Assembly: GCA_019455065.1 (NCBI GenBank) | Contig: JACFNC010000006.1 | Location: 176,756 to 240,755 of the forward strand | Direction of reading: 5' to 3' | DNA: 64,000 nucleotides | Source of the DNA: Rhodospirillales bacterium | Lineage (GTDB): Bacteria; Pseudomonadota; Alphaproteobacteria; Rhodospirillales; Magnetospirillaceae | Shown: positions 35,248 to 43,719 of the stretch, piece by piece | Layout of the letters: each line of letters opens with the position of its first letter | Position numbering within the stretch: the first letter of the stretch is position 1 | The notes under the pieces: generated by a model | Told to the model about the DNA's origin: nothing | The model's input: the letters and a program-made list of their open reading frames with translations, nothing else | Databases searched by the model: none | Program-made: the position numbers and the translations under genes

Positions 35248-35967
35248 ATGACCGAATGCCCGACTCTCACGCAGTTCGACGCCGGTGAGGAATGTGGCGC
35301 CCAGGCGGGCCTGTTTGCGCTGTTGGGGCGTTGCCTGGAAGCAGAGATCGACGAGCGATTGCTGACGGCGCTGCGCGGCGAACTCCGCGAACCGCTCGCG
35401 GAGGCGGGCGTCGACTCCGCTTGCCTGGACGGCGACATTGACCGCGTGCTCGGCGACGCCGCCGTCGAGTTCGCGGCGTTGTTCGTGGTGCCCGGGGCGG
35501 CATCTCCCTATGCGTCCACCTTCCAGACCGGGGCGTTGTTCCAGGAGCCGGCCGACCGGGTCGCCCGCTGGTATGCGGACAACGGGTTCGCCTTCCGCAA
35601 CGCCCATAGCGGCGAGTTTCCCGACCATGTCGGCACCATGCTTGCCTTCGTCGGCAAGCTTTACGAGGTTGAGGCGACGGCGCTCGCCGAGAGCCGAGTC
35701 GAGGCTGCCCGCGAGGTGCGCGAGCGCCGCGGACGGTTCGTGGTCGAGGAACTCGGCTCGTGGGCCCCCGGATGGTGCCGGGTCGCCGCCGCCGTCGCCG
35801 AACACCCCTTCTACCGCCAGGTGCTCGCCTTGACCGAGCGGGTGCTGTGGGAGGAGTTGTCCAACCTGGTGTCGGCGCGCCGGCTGCGCGAACTGAGTGC
35901 GGCGAACGCGCGCGGGCCGGCCCGCATGCCGTTGAACCCGGACTACCGCAAGGCATCCGGCCTATAG
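35248..35967 (+). CDS. TorD/DmsD-family molybdoenzyme chaperone
   Basis: A 239-residue all-helical cytoplasmic chaperone. VEFAALFVVPGAASPYAST is the family's Y/F-x-x-L-F-x-x-P...P-Y/x-S motif and GEFPDHVGTMLAFVGKLYEVE is its E-x-P-D-H motif. Such proteins bind the Tat signal and cofactor-free form of a specific molybdoenzyme; here that is surely the product of 32517. It starts after GAAGGAGTGGTCGC. Its stop is 7 bases before the glycosyltransferase gene. Confidence 0.85.
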   Translation: MTECPTLTQFDAGEECGAQAGLFALLGRCLEAEIDERLLTALRGELREPLAEAGVDSACLDGDIDRVLGDAAVEFAALFVVPGAASPYASTFQTGALFQEPADRVARWYADNGFAFRNAHSGEFPDHVGTMLAFVGKLYEVEATALAESRVEAAREVRERRGRFVVEELGSWAPGWCRVAAAVAEHPFYRQVLALTERVLWEELSNLVSARRLRELSAANARGPARMPLNPDYRKASGL

Positions 35968-35974
35968 GTGGAAC

Positions 35975-37123
35975 ATGGCGAAGGGCAGGCGCATATTGCT
36001 GGTCGAGGGGTCGGGAAGGGGCTTCCTGTGCCATTACGCCCATGCGCTTGCGCTTGGTCTGCATGAAGGCGGCCACAGCGTGCTGCTGGCCACGGGCCGG
36101 CGCGACGAACTGTCGAACTGGTCGGGGCCCTTCGCCAAGGAAGCCTGCCTCGGCGACGGCTGGTCGGGTTGGGGCTGCCTCGCCCGCCGGGTGCTCGCCT
36201 TCCGGCCCGACGTCGTGCATTTCCAGTGGATCGGCCAGCCGATCGCCGCCGTGGCGTTCGCCAGTTGGCTGCGGCGCCGGGGAATCGGTGTCGTCTATAC
36301 CCCACACAACCTTCTGCCGCACCGCCGCCGCTGGCTCTCGGCTCCGGCTTTCCGGCTGTTCTACGGCTGCGTCGATCGCGTGGTAGCGCGCGACGCGCAC
36401 ATTGCCTGGGGATTGGAGGAGATGCTGGGAGTGGGCGACGACCGCATCGTCAACATCCCGGGAAGCCCCAACCTCATGGCGCATCCGGCGCTGCCGCCGC
36501 GCCCCGCGCCCGAAGTGCCGCCGCGGACGGCGGGCGAGACGCGGCTTCTCTATTTCGGTCATGGTTCCGCGCGCAAGGGCCTGGGGGGGCTGCTGCGGGT
36601 GCTGGCCGCTCGCGGCTGGCCCGGCCGCCCGCATCTCGTGATCGCCGGCGAGGGGGTACTCGCCGGCGCGGATCCCGAGCTGCTGGCGGCCGTGCGCGCG
36701 CGGATGCCGGTGACGGTGGTCGATCGCTATGTGGAACCGGCCGAGGTCGCCCACCTCTTCGCCGGCGTCGACCTGCTGACCATGCCCTATGCGAAACACT
36801 GCAAGAGCCCGCTGACCGATCTCGCGGCCGCCTTCCGGCTGCCGGTATTGCGCACCGACCGGGTGGCCGCCGGCCGGTTCGTCGAGGGCGTCCACGGGAT
36901 CACTGTGGCGCATGGCGCCGCCGCCGCCTTGGCGTCGGCCCTGGAGGCCTGTCTCGTCGGCGGGACCCTGCCGGCCTTGCGGGCGGCCTTGGAGGGCGAG
37001 GAAACGGTGGTCGCCGCCACCCGCCGCCTTGCCGACAGCCACACCCGTCTCTACCAAACCTTGCCGCCGGTAGCGGCGGTCACGACGGCAAGAGGAGTGA
37101 AAATGACGGCCGGCCATGCCTGA
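35975..37123 (+). CDS. Group 4-like glycosyltransferase
   Basis: A 382-residue GT-B fold protein. The N-terminal domain has HYAHALALGLHEGGHSVLL and RPDVVHFQWIGQPI; the C-terminal domain has RLLYFGHGSARKGLGGLLRVL, then VVDRYVEPAEVAHLFAGVDLLTMPY, matching GT4 transferases. A lone sugar transferase between a molybdoenzyme chaperone and Fe-S genes is unusual. It may modify a cell-surface product or simply ride in the operon. It overlaps the next gene by 8 bases, so co-expression is likely. Confidence 0.75.
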   Translation: MAKGRRILLVEGSGRGFLCHYAHALALGLHEGGHSVLLATGRRDELSNWSGPFAKEACLGDGWSGWGCLARRVLAFRPDVVHFQWIGQPIAAVAFASWLRRRGIGVVYTPHNLLPHRRRWLSAPAFRLFYGCVDRVVARDAHIAWGLEEMLGVGDDRIVNIPGSPNLMAHPALPPRPAPEVPPRTAGETRLLYFGHGSARKGLGGLLRVLAARGWPGRPHLVIAGEGVLAGADPELLAAVRARMPVTVVDRYVEPAEVAHLFAGVDLLTMPYAKHCKSPLTDLAAAFRLPVLRTDRVAAGRFVEGVHGITVAHGAAAALASALEACLVGGTLPALRAALEGEETVVAATRRLADSHTRLYQTLPPVAAVTTARGVKMTAGHA

Positions 37124-37520
37124 CGTCCGGACCTTGCTACTCATCGCCCACGAACGAACCACCCCGCAGCTGCTCAAGCTGATGCGGCGCGAGCGGGCCG
37201 TGTTCGCGGAATACCGCCTGCTGGCCACCAAGGAAACGGGCGAGGCCATCGCCAATGATCTCGGCCTCGAGGTCACGCATCTCTTCTCCGGCCGCAAGGG
37301 CGGCGAGATCCAGCTCTGCGGCCTCGTCTGCACCAACACCGTGGCCGCCGTCTATTTCCTGCGCGATCCCGTCAATCCCGCCCCCGACGAGCCCGACATA
37401 ACGCCGTTCTACCGGGCATGCGATCTCAACAACGTTCCGCTGGCCAGCAATCTCCTTACCGCGGTGGCCCTTACCCATTGGCTGGGCCGAAAGCTGAGGG
37501 AAGAGGAGGCGGGCGAATGA
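37116..37520 (+). CDS. Methylglyoxal synthase-like protein
   Basis: A 134-residue protein of the methylglyoxal synthase fold: LLLIAHERTTPQLLKL, LLATKETGEAI, SGRKGGEIQL, VYFLRDPVNPAPDEPDI and CDLNNVPLASNL. Length and order match MgsA. The catalytic Asp of GGDQQ reads Glu here (GGEIQ), so activity may be altered, and the usual phosphate-binding residues are only partly conserved. MgsA makes methylglyoxal from dihydroxyacetone phosphate. It overlaps genes on both sides. A related MGS-domain allosteric or signalling role is possible. Confidence 0.7.
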   Translation: MPDVRTLLLIAHERTTPQLLKLMRRERAVFAEYRLLATKETGEAIANDLGLEVTHLFSGRKGGEIQLCGLVCTNTVAAVYFLRDPVNPAPDEPDITPFYRACDLNNVPLASNLLTAVALTHWLGRKLREEEAGE

Positions 37521-38653
37521 ACGTCGACAGCCTCGGGCGCGCCATCGCCGTTTTCCGCAATGACGATCTCGTGATCGACGAGGATTTCTGTCTGAACGAT
37601 CGCGCGCGCCGCGAGGTGTGTCGCGATTGCGCCGCCGCCTGTCCGCCGGCGGCCATCCGGCCCGGCGTCGGAACGATCGAGCTCGACGAGGACGCCTGCA
37701 CCGGCTGTGGCGCGTGCGTGCCGGCCTGCCGGGCCGGCGCGCTGCGCCTCGTCGTGTTCGATCCCGCCCGCTTCCTGGCCTCCCTGGATGGCCATCCGGT
37801 GGCACACGTCCATTGCGCAGAGAGTCGGGACGGCGGCGGCGGCGTGGTGCTGCCCTGCCACGCCATGATCGACGCCCGCCTGGCGGCGGCGGCGGCCGCC
37901 GCCGGAACCGCGGAGCTGGTGCTGCATGGCATCGACGGATGCGCGGCGTGCAAGCGCGGCGACGCGACCGGGCCGCTAGTCGAGACGCGCGGCGCTCTCC
38001 GGCGGTGGTTCGGCCATCGCGCACCGGTCCTGCGCGCGCCGGAAAAGAACGAACGCGGACAGGGGGCCCAACGCCACCATGACCAACGGCACGCCAACCG
38101 CCGCGGCTTCCTTGGGATAGCCGGACTGCGCGCCGTCGCCGCCGCCATCTGGCTGGTGCCGGTACCGGACAGGGGGCCCCAGCCGGCGCCGCCCGGCATC
38201 TGCCCGCCCGGTGTTTTCCGCCAGCGCGCCGCGTCGTATCAGGACCCGCTCGCGACCGCCGTCGACGCGCTGCCATGGTGTGACGGGCAAGCCTTGCCGT
38301 GGTATCCGCGCCATTTCACCGAGGCCTGCACCGTCTGTCAGGTTTGCGCCCTGCGCTGCCCCACGGGAGCCCTGGCGGCCGAGCAGTCGGCCGACCGGCG
38401 AGCCGTGACCTACGGGGCCGCGCTGTGCACCAATTGCGGCCTGTGCGGTCACGTCTGCCCGGAAAATGCGGTAAAGGCGGAATCCGCGATGACCGCGGAG
38501 GCGGTAGCGACCCCGCGGCGCGTGCTGGCTGCGGTCACCCTGTCGCGCTGCGGCACCTGCGGCCACAGCTTCGCGGGCGACGGGACGCTCTGTCCCGAAT
38601 GTTCCAACGAGAACGCAATGGACGACGAATGGCTGGCGATGCTGGGTGGCTAG
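37517..38653 (+). CDS. Multi-cluster ferredoxin-type protein
   Basis: A 378-residue protein with two ferredoxin-like halves. Near the N-terminus are CRDCAAACPP and CTGCGACVPACRAG. A middle segment contains HRRGF-like NRRGFLGIAGL and a hydrophobic helix, which may be an internal membrane anchor. The second half has CTVCQVCALRCPTG and CTNCGLCGHVCPEN, then a rubredoxin/zinc-ribbon-like CGTCGHSF...CPECSNEN end. It overlaps the MgsA-like gene by 4 bases. It probably carries electrons between the respiratory enzyme and other partners. Confidence 0.72.
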   Translation: MNVDSLGRAIAVFRNDDLVIDEDFCLNDRARREVCRDCAAACPPAAIRPGVGTIELDEDACTGCGACVPACRAGALRLVVFDPARFLASLDGHPVAHVHCAESRDGGGGVVLPCHAMIDARLAAAAAAAGTAELVLHGIDGCAACKRGDATGPLVETRGALRRWFGHRAPVLRAPEKNERGQGAQRHHDQRHANRRGFLGIAGLRAVAAAIWLVPVPDRGPQPAPPGICPPGVFRQRAASYQDPLATAVDALPWCDGQALPWYPRHFTEACTVCQVCALRCPTGALAAEQSADRRAVTYGAALCTNCGLCGHVCPENAVKAESAMTAEAVATPRRVLAAVTLSRCGTCGHSFAGDGTLCPECSNENAMDDEWLAMLGG

Positions 38654-38918
38654 CTTGGTGCGCCGGAGATGGCTGGCGGCGATGCTGGTCGCCGGCGGGG
38701 CGTGGCTGTGGTGGTCGAGCTTGCCGCGCACGGCGGAGGAGCTTTTCCGGGACCGCTGTCGCCGCTGCCACAACCTGCCCGACATGTCGCGCTACCGCAG
38801 CGACGAAATGGCCGGGATCGTCCGCATGATGCGGGAGCGTAACGGGGCCGACGGCGTCATCGACGAGACCGAAGCCAAAAACATCGTCGAGTATCTGGAA
38901 GGGCTTGAGAGCCGATGA
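38646..38918 (+). CDS. Small membrane-anchored c-type cytochrome
   Basis: A 90-residue protein with an N-terminal hydrophobic anchor (WLAAMLVAGGAWLWWSSL) and one haem site CRRCH. MARK-like ligand candidates are Met59-type residues in GIVRMMRERNGADGV. The end EAKNIVEYLEGL is the usual terminal helix of small cytochromes. It starts at GTG 38646, overlapping the previous gene by 8 bases; GTG 38658 is an alternative. It is probably a periplasmic electron carrier for the molybdoenzyme system. Confidence 0.72.
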   Translation: MASLVRRRWLAAMLVAGGAWLWWSSLPRTAEELFRDRCRRCHNLPDMSRYRSDEMAGIVRMMRERNGADGVIDETEAKNIVEYLEGLESR

Positions 38919-39970
38919 ATGCCGAATCCATCGAAGACCGGGTCCGCCGCACCCTCGATCGGGTGACCGTGGGACCGAACGGCCCCAGCATCATGGCCGC
39001 CGGCCTGGTCCACGACGTCGTGGCCACCGGCGGTGCGGTGCGGGTGCTGCTCGACCTCGACTGCATTCCGGACGGCGAGGCCGATCCTTTGGTCGATATG
39101 CTCACGCCGCTGGTCCGAGGCCTGCCCGGCGTCGAACGGGCGGTCATCAAGCCGCGTCCGCGGCGTCTCGGCACGAGCCGGCTCCCCGGCATCGGCTGCG
39201 TGCTGGGGGTGCACAGCGGCAAGGGCGGCGTCGGCAAGTCGACGATCGCCGCCAATCTGGCGGTGGCCCTGGCGCGGCGCGGCGCCCGCGCGGGACTTCT
39301 CGACGCCGACGTCTACGGCCCCTCGGCGCCGACGCTGCTGGGCATCGCAGGCCGGGCCACGGAAAGTGCCGACGGGCGGCGAATCGAGCCCCGCGAGGCG
39401 CACGGCGTCAAGGTCATGTCGCTGGGGTTCCTGATGGCCGCCGAGAAGGCCCTGATCTGGCGCGGCTCCCTGGTCGACGAGGGGTTGGGGCAGTTGTTCC
39501 GCGACGTCGCCTGGGGTGACCTCGACGTCCTCGTCGTCGACCTGCCGCCGGGAACGTCGGACGTCCACCTCGCCACGGCACGCGACTCCGCCCTCGATGC
39601 CGTGCTCACGGTGACCGCTCCGGGCGCCGTGTCGGTGCAGGACGTGCGGCGCGGCATGGAGATGTTCGCCGATCTGGCAGTCCCCTGTCTGGGGATCGTC
39701 GAGAACATGGCCGGCGTGGTCTGCCGGAGCTGCGGGCACGTCGCGCAGGTATTCGGCAGCGGCGGCGGACCGAAGCTGGCGCAGGAGACCGGGTTACCCC
39801 TGCTGGCCAGCATACCCTTCGAGCCCGAGGTGGCCGCCGCCTGCGACGGAGGCACCCCGGTCGTCGTCGCCGCCCAGGGCAGCCTCGTCGGCCAGGCGCT
39901 GGAAGGGTTGGCGACGGAACTCGGAGCGGGTCTCGCAAGGTTGCGGATACGCGTGGAGGGGCACTTATGA
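38915..39970 (+). CDS. Mrp/ApbC-type Fe-S carrier ATPase 1
   Basis: A 351-residue protein with an N-terminal DUF59-like domain (residues 1-85) and a P-loop ATPase domain. VHSGKGGVGKSTIAANLAVAL is the deviant Walker A, DADVYGPSAPTLLG the next motif, and VVDLPPGTSDVHL Walker B. CRSC at ~270 is the bridging cluster-binding pair. Mrp proteins assemble or deliver Fe-S clusters. A copy inside a respiratory operon suggests dedicated maturation of its Fe-S partners. It overlaps genes on both sides by 4 bases. Confidence 0.85.
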   Translation: MNAESIEDRVRRTLDRVTVGPNGPSIMAAGLVHDVVATGGAVRVLLDLDCIPDGEADPLVDMLTPLVRGLPGVERAVIKPRPRRLGTSRLPGIGCVLGVHSGKGGVGKSTIAANLAVALARRGARAGLLDADVYGPSAPTLLGIAGRATESADGRRIEPREAHGVKVMSLGFLMAAEKALIWRGSLVDEGLGQLFRDVAWGDLDVLVVDLPPGTSDVHLATARDSALDAVLTVTAPGAVSVQDVRRGMEMFADLAVPCLGIVENMAGVVCRSCGHVAQVFGSGGGPKLAQETGLPLLASIPFEPEVAAACDGGTPVVVAAQGSLVGQALEGLATELGAGLARLRIRVEGHL

Positions 39971-40851
39971 GCGGTTGCGCGACGCCGGCGAACGACGCCA
40001 GGCCCATCATCCTTCCCTCCGTGCGCGACGTCGTTCTGGTGGCCAGCGGCAAGGGGGGCGTGGGCAAGTCGACGATCACCGTGAACCTGGCCGCCGCCCT
40101 GAGCGAACGAGGATTGCGGGTCGGCGTGCTCGATGCCGACGTCACCGGGCCGTCGGTCGCCCTCCTGTTGGGCAGCGGCGAGGGGATCGACCTCGAAGAG
40201 GACGGGCGGGCGCAGCCGGCCGTCACCCATGGCATGCCGTCGATATCCGTGGGCAACCTGTTGCCGCCGGAGGCCGCGCTGACGTGGAAGGGGCCGCTCA
40301 TCGCGCAGGCCGTCGAGCAACTGTTCACCGAGATGGCGTGGCCGGACCTCGACGTGCTGCTGGTGGATTTGCCGCCGGGCACCGGGGATGTGCATCTGAC
40401 CATCCTCGAACGCGTCGCGGTGTCCGGCGCGGTAATCGTCACCACGCCGCAGCGGCTGGCGACCGTGGATGCGGAACGCGGCATTGCCATGTTCCACGAG
40501 CTCGACATACCCGTATTCGGGATCGTCGAGAACATGGCCGGCTACGCGTGTCCGTGCTGCGGCGAGGTTCAGGCCCTCTTCCCCGGGGGCACCGCCACCT
40601 CGCTGGCCGCCCGCCGGCATGTGGCCCATCTGGGCGCGGTTCCAGTGGATCCCGCGGCCCAAGCCGCGGCCGATGCCGGCACCCCGCTGGTTCTGGCCAG
40701 TCCCGGCAGTCCGGCTGCGAGCGCGTTGCGGACCGTTGCGGAACGCGTAATCGAGGCTCTCGAGCGCGAACGCGCCGCCCGGCGGCGGGCGGGGGCGGCG
40801 AGGCCCGACGCTTCCTTCGACGATTTCTGGAAAGGACTGACGGACCCATGA
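39967..40851 (+). CDS. Mrp/ApbC-type Fe-S carrier ATPase 2
   Basis: A 294-residue P-loop protein closely similar in layout to the preceding one but without the N-terminal DUF59 part. It has ASGKGGVGKSTITVNLAAAL, DADVTGPSVALLLG, LLVDLPPGTGDVHLTI and the pair CPCC. Adjacent tandem Mrp genes, overlapping by 4 bases, suggest a heterodimer like the eukaryotic Nbp35-Cfd1 pair, though both are ordinary bacterial Mrp types. It overlaps the next gene by 4 bases. Confidence 0.83.
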   Translation: MSGCATPANDARPIILPSVRDVVLVASGKGGVGKSTITVNLAAALSERGLRVGVLDADVTGPSVALLLGSGEGIDLEEDGRAQPAVTHGMPSISVGNLLPPEAALTWKGPLIAQAVEQLFTEMAWPDLDVLLVDLPPGTGDVHLTILERVAVSGAVIVTTPQRLATVDAERGIAMFHELDIPVFGIVENMAGYACPCCGEVQALFPGGTATSLAARRHVAHLGAVPVDPAAQAAADAGTPLVLASPGSPAASALRTVAERVIEALERERAARRRAGAARPDASFDDFWKGLTDP

Positions 40852-41543
40852 CCTCTCGGACCAGACTGCTGGTTGAACACCCGCGCACCTGCGACTGGGC
40901 CGGCGCCGGTGGCGCCGTCATGCCCGGCGCCGATTTCTCCGAAGACGTTGTCGCGGCCGGCGCCTTGGTGGCGCTTACCGGCGATCCGGCCGCCGCGCCG
41001 CAGGGCCAGCGGCCCGACGTCGTCTGGATCGCCGACGGTTTGGCCGAGACGCATCGCATGCGCAGCCTCTGGCCGGGGCTGCGCTGGATCCCGCGGGTGC
41101 GGTGCGCTCGGGCGACCACCCGCTACACCTGCGGCGACGCCTATCTGGGGGGCGGCTTCCGCGTGTTCCAGCCGGACACCGCCGCCCTCCGCGGCTGGCG
41201 GGTCTCCGACAACGACATGCTGCTTGACGACTGGCTGGCCGAGGCGACGGCCCTTGGCCATGCCACCGTGTGGCTGGTGGCGGCCGACGCCGAGGCACGC
41301 GCGACCGGCCTTGATCTCGAGATGCTTGAACGCGCGCGGGGACGGTATCGCGGGCGGATATGGCTGTCGGGCGGTGCCCGTGAGCCGCGCCACCTGGCGA
41401 ATCTGGCGGCGGAAGGCGGGGCCGACGCGATCATCGTGCCCGACGCCCTGGTCGCCGGGCACGGAGGGGCGGCGCTGCTCGCTGCGCTCGGCGCCGCGCC
41501 CGACGGGGGCGCCCAGTCCGACCCGCCGGGAGAGGCGGCCTGA
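40848..41543 (+). CDS. Unrecognised protein, possible TIM-barrel fold
   Basis: A 231-residue protein from ATG 40848. The C-terminal third (DLEMLERARGRYRGRIWLSG, then HLANLAAEGGADAIIVPDAL) reads like the last strands of a HisA/HisF-type phosphate-binding barrel. The first half has a VWIADGLAETHRM segment and conserved-looking Cys in VRCARATTRYTCGDAYLGGG. I do not recognise the family. It has no signal or membrane segment. It sits between two Mrp ATPases and a rhodanese-like gene with overlapping ends, so it belongs to the operon. Confidence 0.6.
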   Translation: MTSRTRLLVEHPRTCDWAGAGGAVMPGADFSEDVVAAGALVALTGDPAAAPQGQRPDVVWIADGLAETHRMRSLWPGLRWIPRVRCARATTRYTCGDAYLGGGFRVFQPDTAALRGWRVSDNDMLLDDWLAEATALGHATVWLVAADAEARATGLDLEMLERARGRYRGRIWLSGGAREPRHLANLAAEGGADAIIVPDALVAGHGGAALLAALGAAPDGGAQSDPPGEAA

Positions 41544-42013
41544 GGGCCCGCCTCGCGGCCGTCCTCGCGCTCTTCCTCGTCCCCTTGGGAGGGGCGGCGA
41601 TGGCGGAAGGCGACCTCCCACGCATGAGCCCCGAAAAACTGGCCGCGACCCTCGAGACGCCGTTCCCGCCCCCGATCCTCGACGTCAGGGGCGGCGCGGC
41701 CTATGCGGCGGGGTCGGTTCCCGGTGCGATCAACGCGGGGCGCCAGCCCGAGGGCTTCCTGCCCGATCCGCGCGTCCGGCGCGTGGTCCTCATCCTGCCG
41801 CCCGAGGCCGATGCGGCCGTGGCCGCGGCCTGGGCCGCGCGGATCGGGCCCGATACCGAGGTCGTGATCCTTGATGGCGGCTTCGAGGGCTGGCTGGCCC
41901 GGGGCGGTACCATCGAGCGGCCTGGCGGCCCTTACGTCCGTCCCGGCACCATCCCGTTCACCATTCCCCGGGGTCTGTGCGAGATGAACGATCCGGCGCA
42001 GGAATTCCGCTGA
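41540..42013 (+). CDS. Exported rhodanese-like protein
   Basis: A rhodanese-fold protein: PPILDVRGGAAYAAGSVPGA and VVILDGGFEGWLARGG are the typical start and end. The position expected for the active-site Cys is VVLILPPEAD, with no Cys, so sulfur transfer by the usual route is unlikely. A full signal peptide (RARLAAVLALFLVPLGGAAM) is only exposed if translation begins at CTG 41540, which has GGGAGAGG upstream and overlaps the previous stop. A TTG at 41585 would lose it. I prefer the CTG, giving 157 residues. It overlaps the multihaem cytochrome gene. Confidence 0.65.
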   Translation: MRARLAAVLALFLVPLGGAAMAEGDLPRMSPEKLAATLETPFPPPILDVRGGAAYAAGSVPGAINAGRQPEGFLPDPRVRRVVLILPPEADAAVAAAWAARIGPDTEVVILDGGFEGWLARGGTIERPGGPYVRPGTIPFTIPRGLCEMNDPAQEFR

Positions 42014-42840
42014 TGCGCTGGTGGCGGATGCCGCTGCTGCTGCTGACGCTGGCGGCGACGCCCGCGGTTGCTGAGGAGTGCGCCGCGTGCCATCCTCGCG
42101 AAGCCGCCGCCTTCGCCGCGTCGGCGATGGCCACCGCCGCCGCCAGCCCGGCCTTTCGCGACGAATGGACGCACAACGGCCGCAACCCAGCCTGCCTCGG
42201 TTGCCACGCGCCGAGCGGGGGGGCCGGCGTTATCTGCCGGGATTGCCATGATGCCGACCATCATCCCGTGGCTCGCCTGCCGGTCGTGGCCACGTGCGCG
42301 CGGTGCCATGACGCGCCAGGCGAGGTCGCGGTCCGCAGCTTCCTTGCCGGTCCGGCGGCCGGGCAAGGCCGGCAATGCCTGGATTGCCACGCCTCGGGCG
42401 ACGGCGGCCACGGCTTCGCGGGCCCGTCGCGGCCCGGCTTCCTCGACGGCATCGCCCGTGTGACCCTGAACGCCCGGCGCGCGGGGGACGGCTGGACGCT
42501 GGTCGCCACCATCGCCCACACCGCCGGCCACGACGTGCCCGGAGGAACCACCGGACGGTCCGTGTGGCTGGAGGTGGTGGGCTATGATGGCGCCGGGAAG
42601 GTGCGATTCCGAGACCATGCGCGGTTCGGATGGGTGAGGACCCCCGACGGTGAGTGGAAAGACCTTCTCCTGCGTGTGGGAAAAATTGCTATAGTCGAGG
42701 TTGCGGATGCTGGCCGCATGGGCGTGCGTCGGATCGAGGCCGCACTGCTTTACCTCCGGGACGCGGGCCACGTGGACGGCATGTCCAACCAACGAAAAGT
42801 TTTGCTCGACAAGGCGGGATTGAACCTGCCGGACGAGTAG
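42013..42840 (+). CDS. Five-haem periplasmic cytochrome c
   Basis: A 275-residue protein with a signal peptide (MPLLLLTLAATPAVAEE) and five CxxCH motifs: CAACH, CLGCH, CRDCH, CARCH and CLDCH, all in the first ~150 residues. The second half is beta-rich without haem sites (TLVATIAHTAGHDVPGGTTG). The layout resembles the cytochrome c554/NrfB-like class with an added domain. It likely moves electrons in the periplasm for the molybdoenzyme. ATG 42013 overlaps the rhodanese stop (TGATG). Confidence 0.85.
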   Translation: MRWWRMPLLLLTLAATPAVAEECAACHPREAAAFAASAMATAAASPAFRDEWTHNGRNPACLGCHAPSGGAGVICRDCHDADHHPVARLPVVATCARCHDAPGEVAVRSFLAGPAAGQGRQCLDCHASGDGGHGFAGPSRPGFLDGIARVTLNARRAGDGWTLVATIAHTAGHDVPGGTTGRSVWLEVVGYDGAGKVRFRDHARFGWVRTPDGEWKDLLLRVGKIAIVEVADAGRMGVRRIEAALLYLRDAGHVDGMSNQRKVLLDKAGLNLPDE

Positions 42841-42876
42841 CGAGGGAGGACGACGACGATCATTTCACGCCGGACG

Positions 42877-43719
42877 ATGCTGGCGGCCACCCTGGCGGGG
42901 CTGGCCGCGATGCCTCTGCCGGCCATCGGCCGGGAGGGGGTCCAGTTCGGCCTGACTGCGGTGGTGGTGCGCGAGAACATCGCCTTCTTCGAACGCTGGG
43001 GCAGGTATCTGTCCGAGCGTCTGGGCCGACCGGTGATTTTCGTGCGCAGGCGCTCCTATCGCGAGATCATGGAATTGCTGGAGACCGGCGAGCTCGATTT
43101 CGCCTGGATCTGCGGCTATCCCTTCGTCCGTCGGCGGGAACCCGAATATCTCGATCTGGTCGCGGTGCCGATCTTCGAGGGCGCGCCCCTCTACCGCTCC
43201 TACGTAATCGTTCACCGCGACAGCACGATCCGCTCGCTGGAGGACCTCAAGGGCAAGGTTTTCGCCTACTCCGATCCGGACTCCAATTCAGGCTACCTGG
43301 TTCCGCGGGCGACGCTGGCTCGCATCAGGCTGTCGCCGGACGCCTTGTTCCGGATCAGCTTCTTCACCTACAACCATGCCGAAACCGTCGAGGCGGTGGC
43401 GAACCGGGTGGCCGACGCCGGGGCGGTCGATTCCTATGTCTGGGAGTACCTGCATCGTACCAATCCGGCCCTTACCGCGCGCACCCGCATACTCCATCGC
43501 TCGGAAACATTCGGATTTCCCCCGATCGTGGGACGCCGCGGCGGGGACAAGGGAATCAACGCGGCCATGCGCGCGGCATTGCTGACCATGCACGAGGACG
43601 CCGACGGCAAATCGCTGCTGGCCCAACTCGCCCTGGACGGATTCGGCGCCTACGAGCCGTCGCTGTTTGACGAAATCCGCCAGTTGGCCAGGCGCCTCAG
43701 CGATCCGGCGGTGCGATGA
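42877..43719 (+). CDS. PhnD-like periplasmic oxyanion-binding protein
   Basis: A binding protein of the phosphate/phosphite/phosphonate (PhnD) type: FGLTAVVVRENIAFFERWG, VFVRRRSYREIMELLETGELDFAW-like segment, LEDLKGKVFAYSDPDSNSGY and ETVEAVANRVADAGAVDSY. The conventional start is ATG 42877 (280 residues). A good ribosome site, GGGAGGA (42844-42850), instead serves ATC 42859 or ATT 42862, which would add SRRT and complete a Tat-type signal SRRTMLAATLAGLAAMPLPA. It overlaps the kinase gene by 4 bases, so it is probably the signal-sensing partner of that kinase, as AioX is for AioS. Confidence 0.8.
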   Translation: MLAATLAGLAAMPLPAIGREGVQFGLTAVVVRENIAFFERWGRYLSERLGRPVIFVRRRSYREIMELLETGELDFAWICGYPFVRRREPEYLDLVAVPIFEGAPLYRSYVIVHRDSTIRSLEDLKGKVFAYSDPDSNSGYLVPRATLARIRLSPDALFRISFFTYNHAETVEAVANRVADAGAVDSYVWEYLHRTNPALTARTRILHRSETFGFPPIVGRRGGDKGINAAMRAALLTMHEDADGKSLLAQLALDGFGAYEPSLFDEIRQLARRLSDPAVR

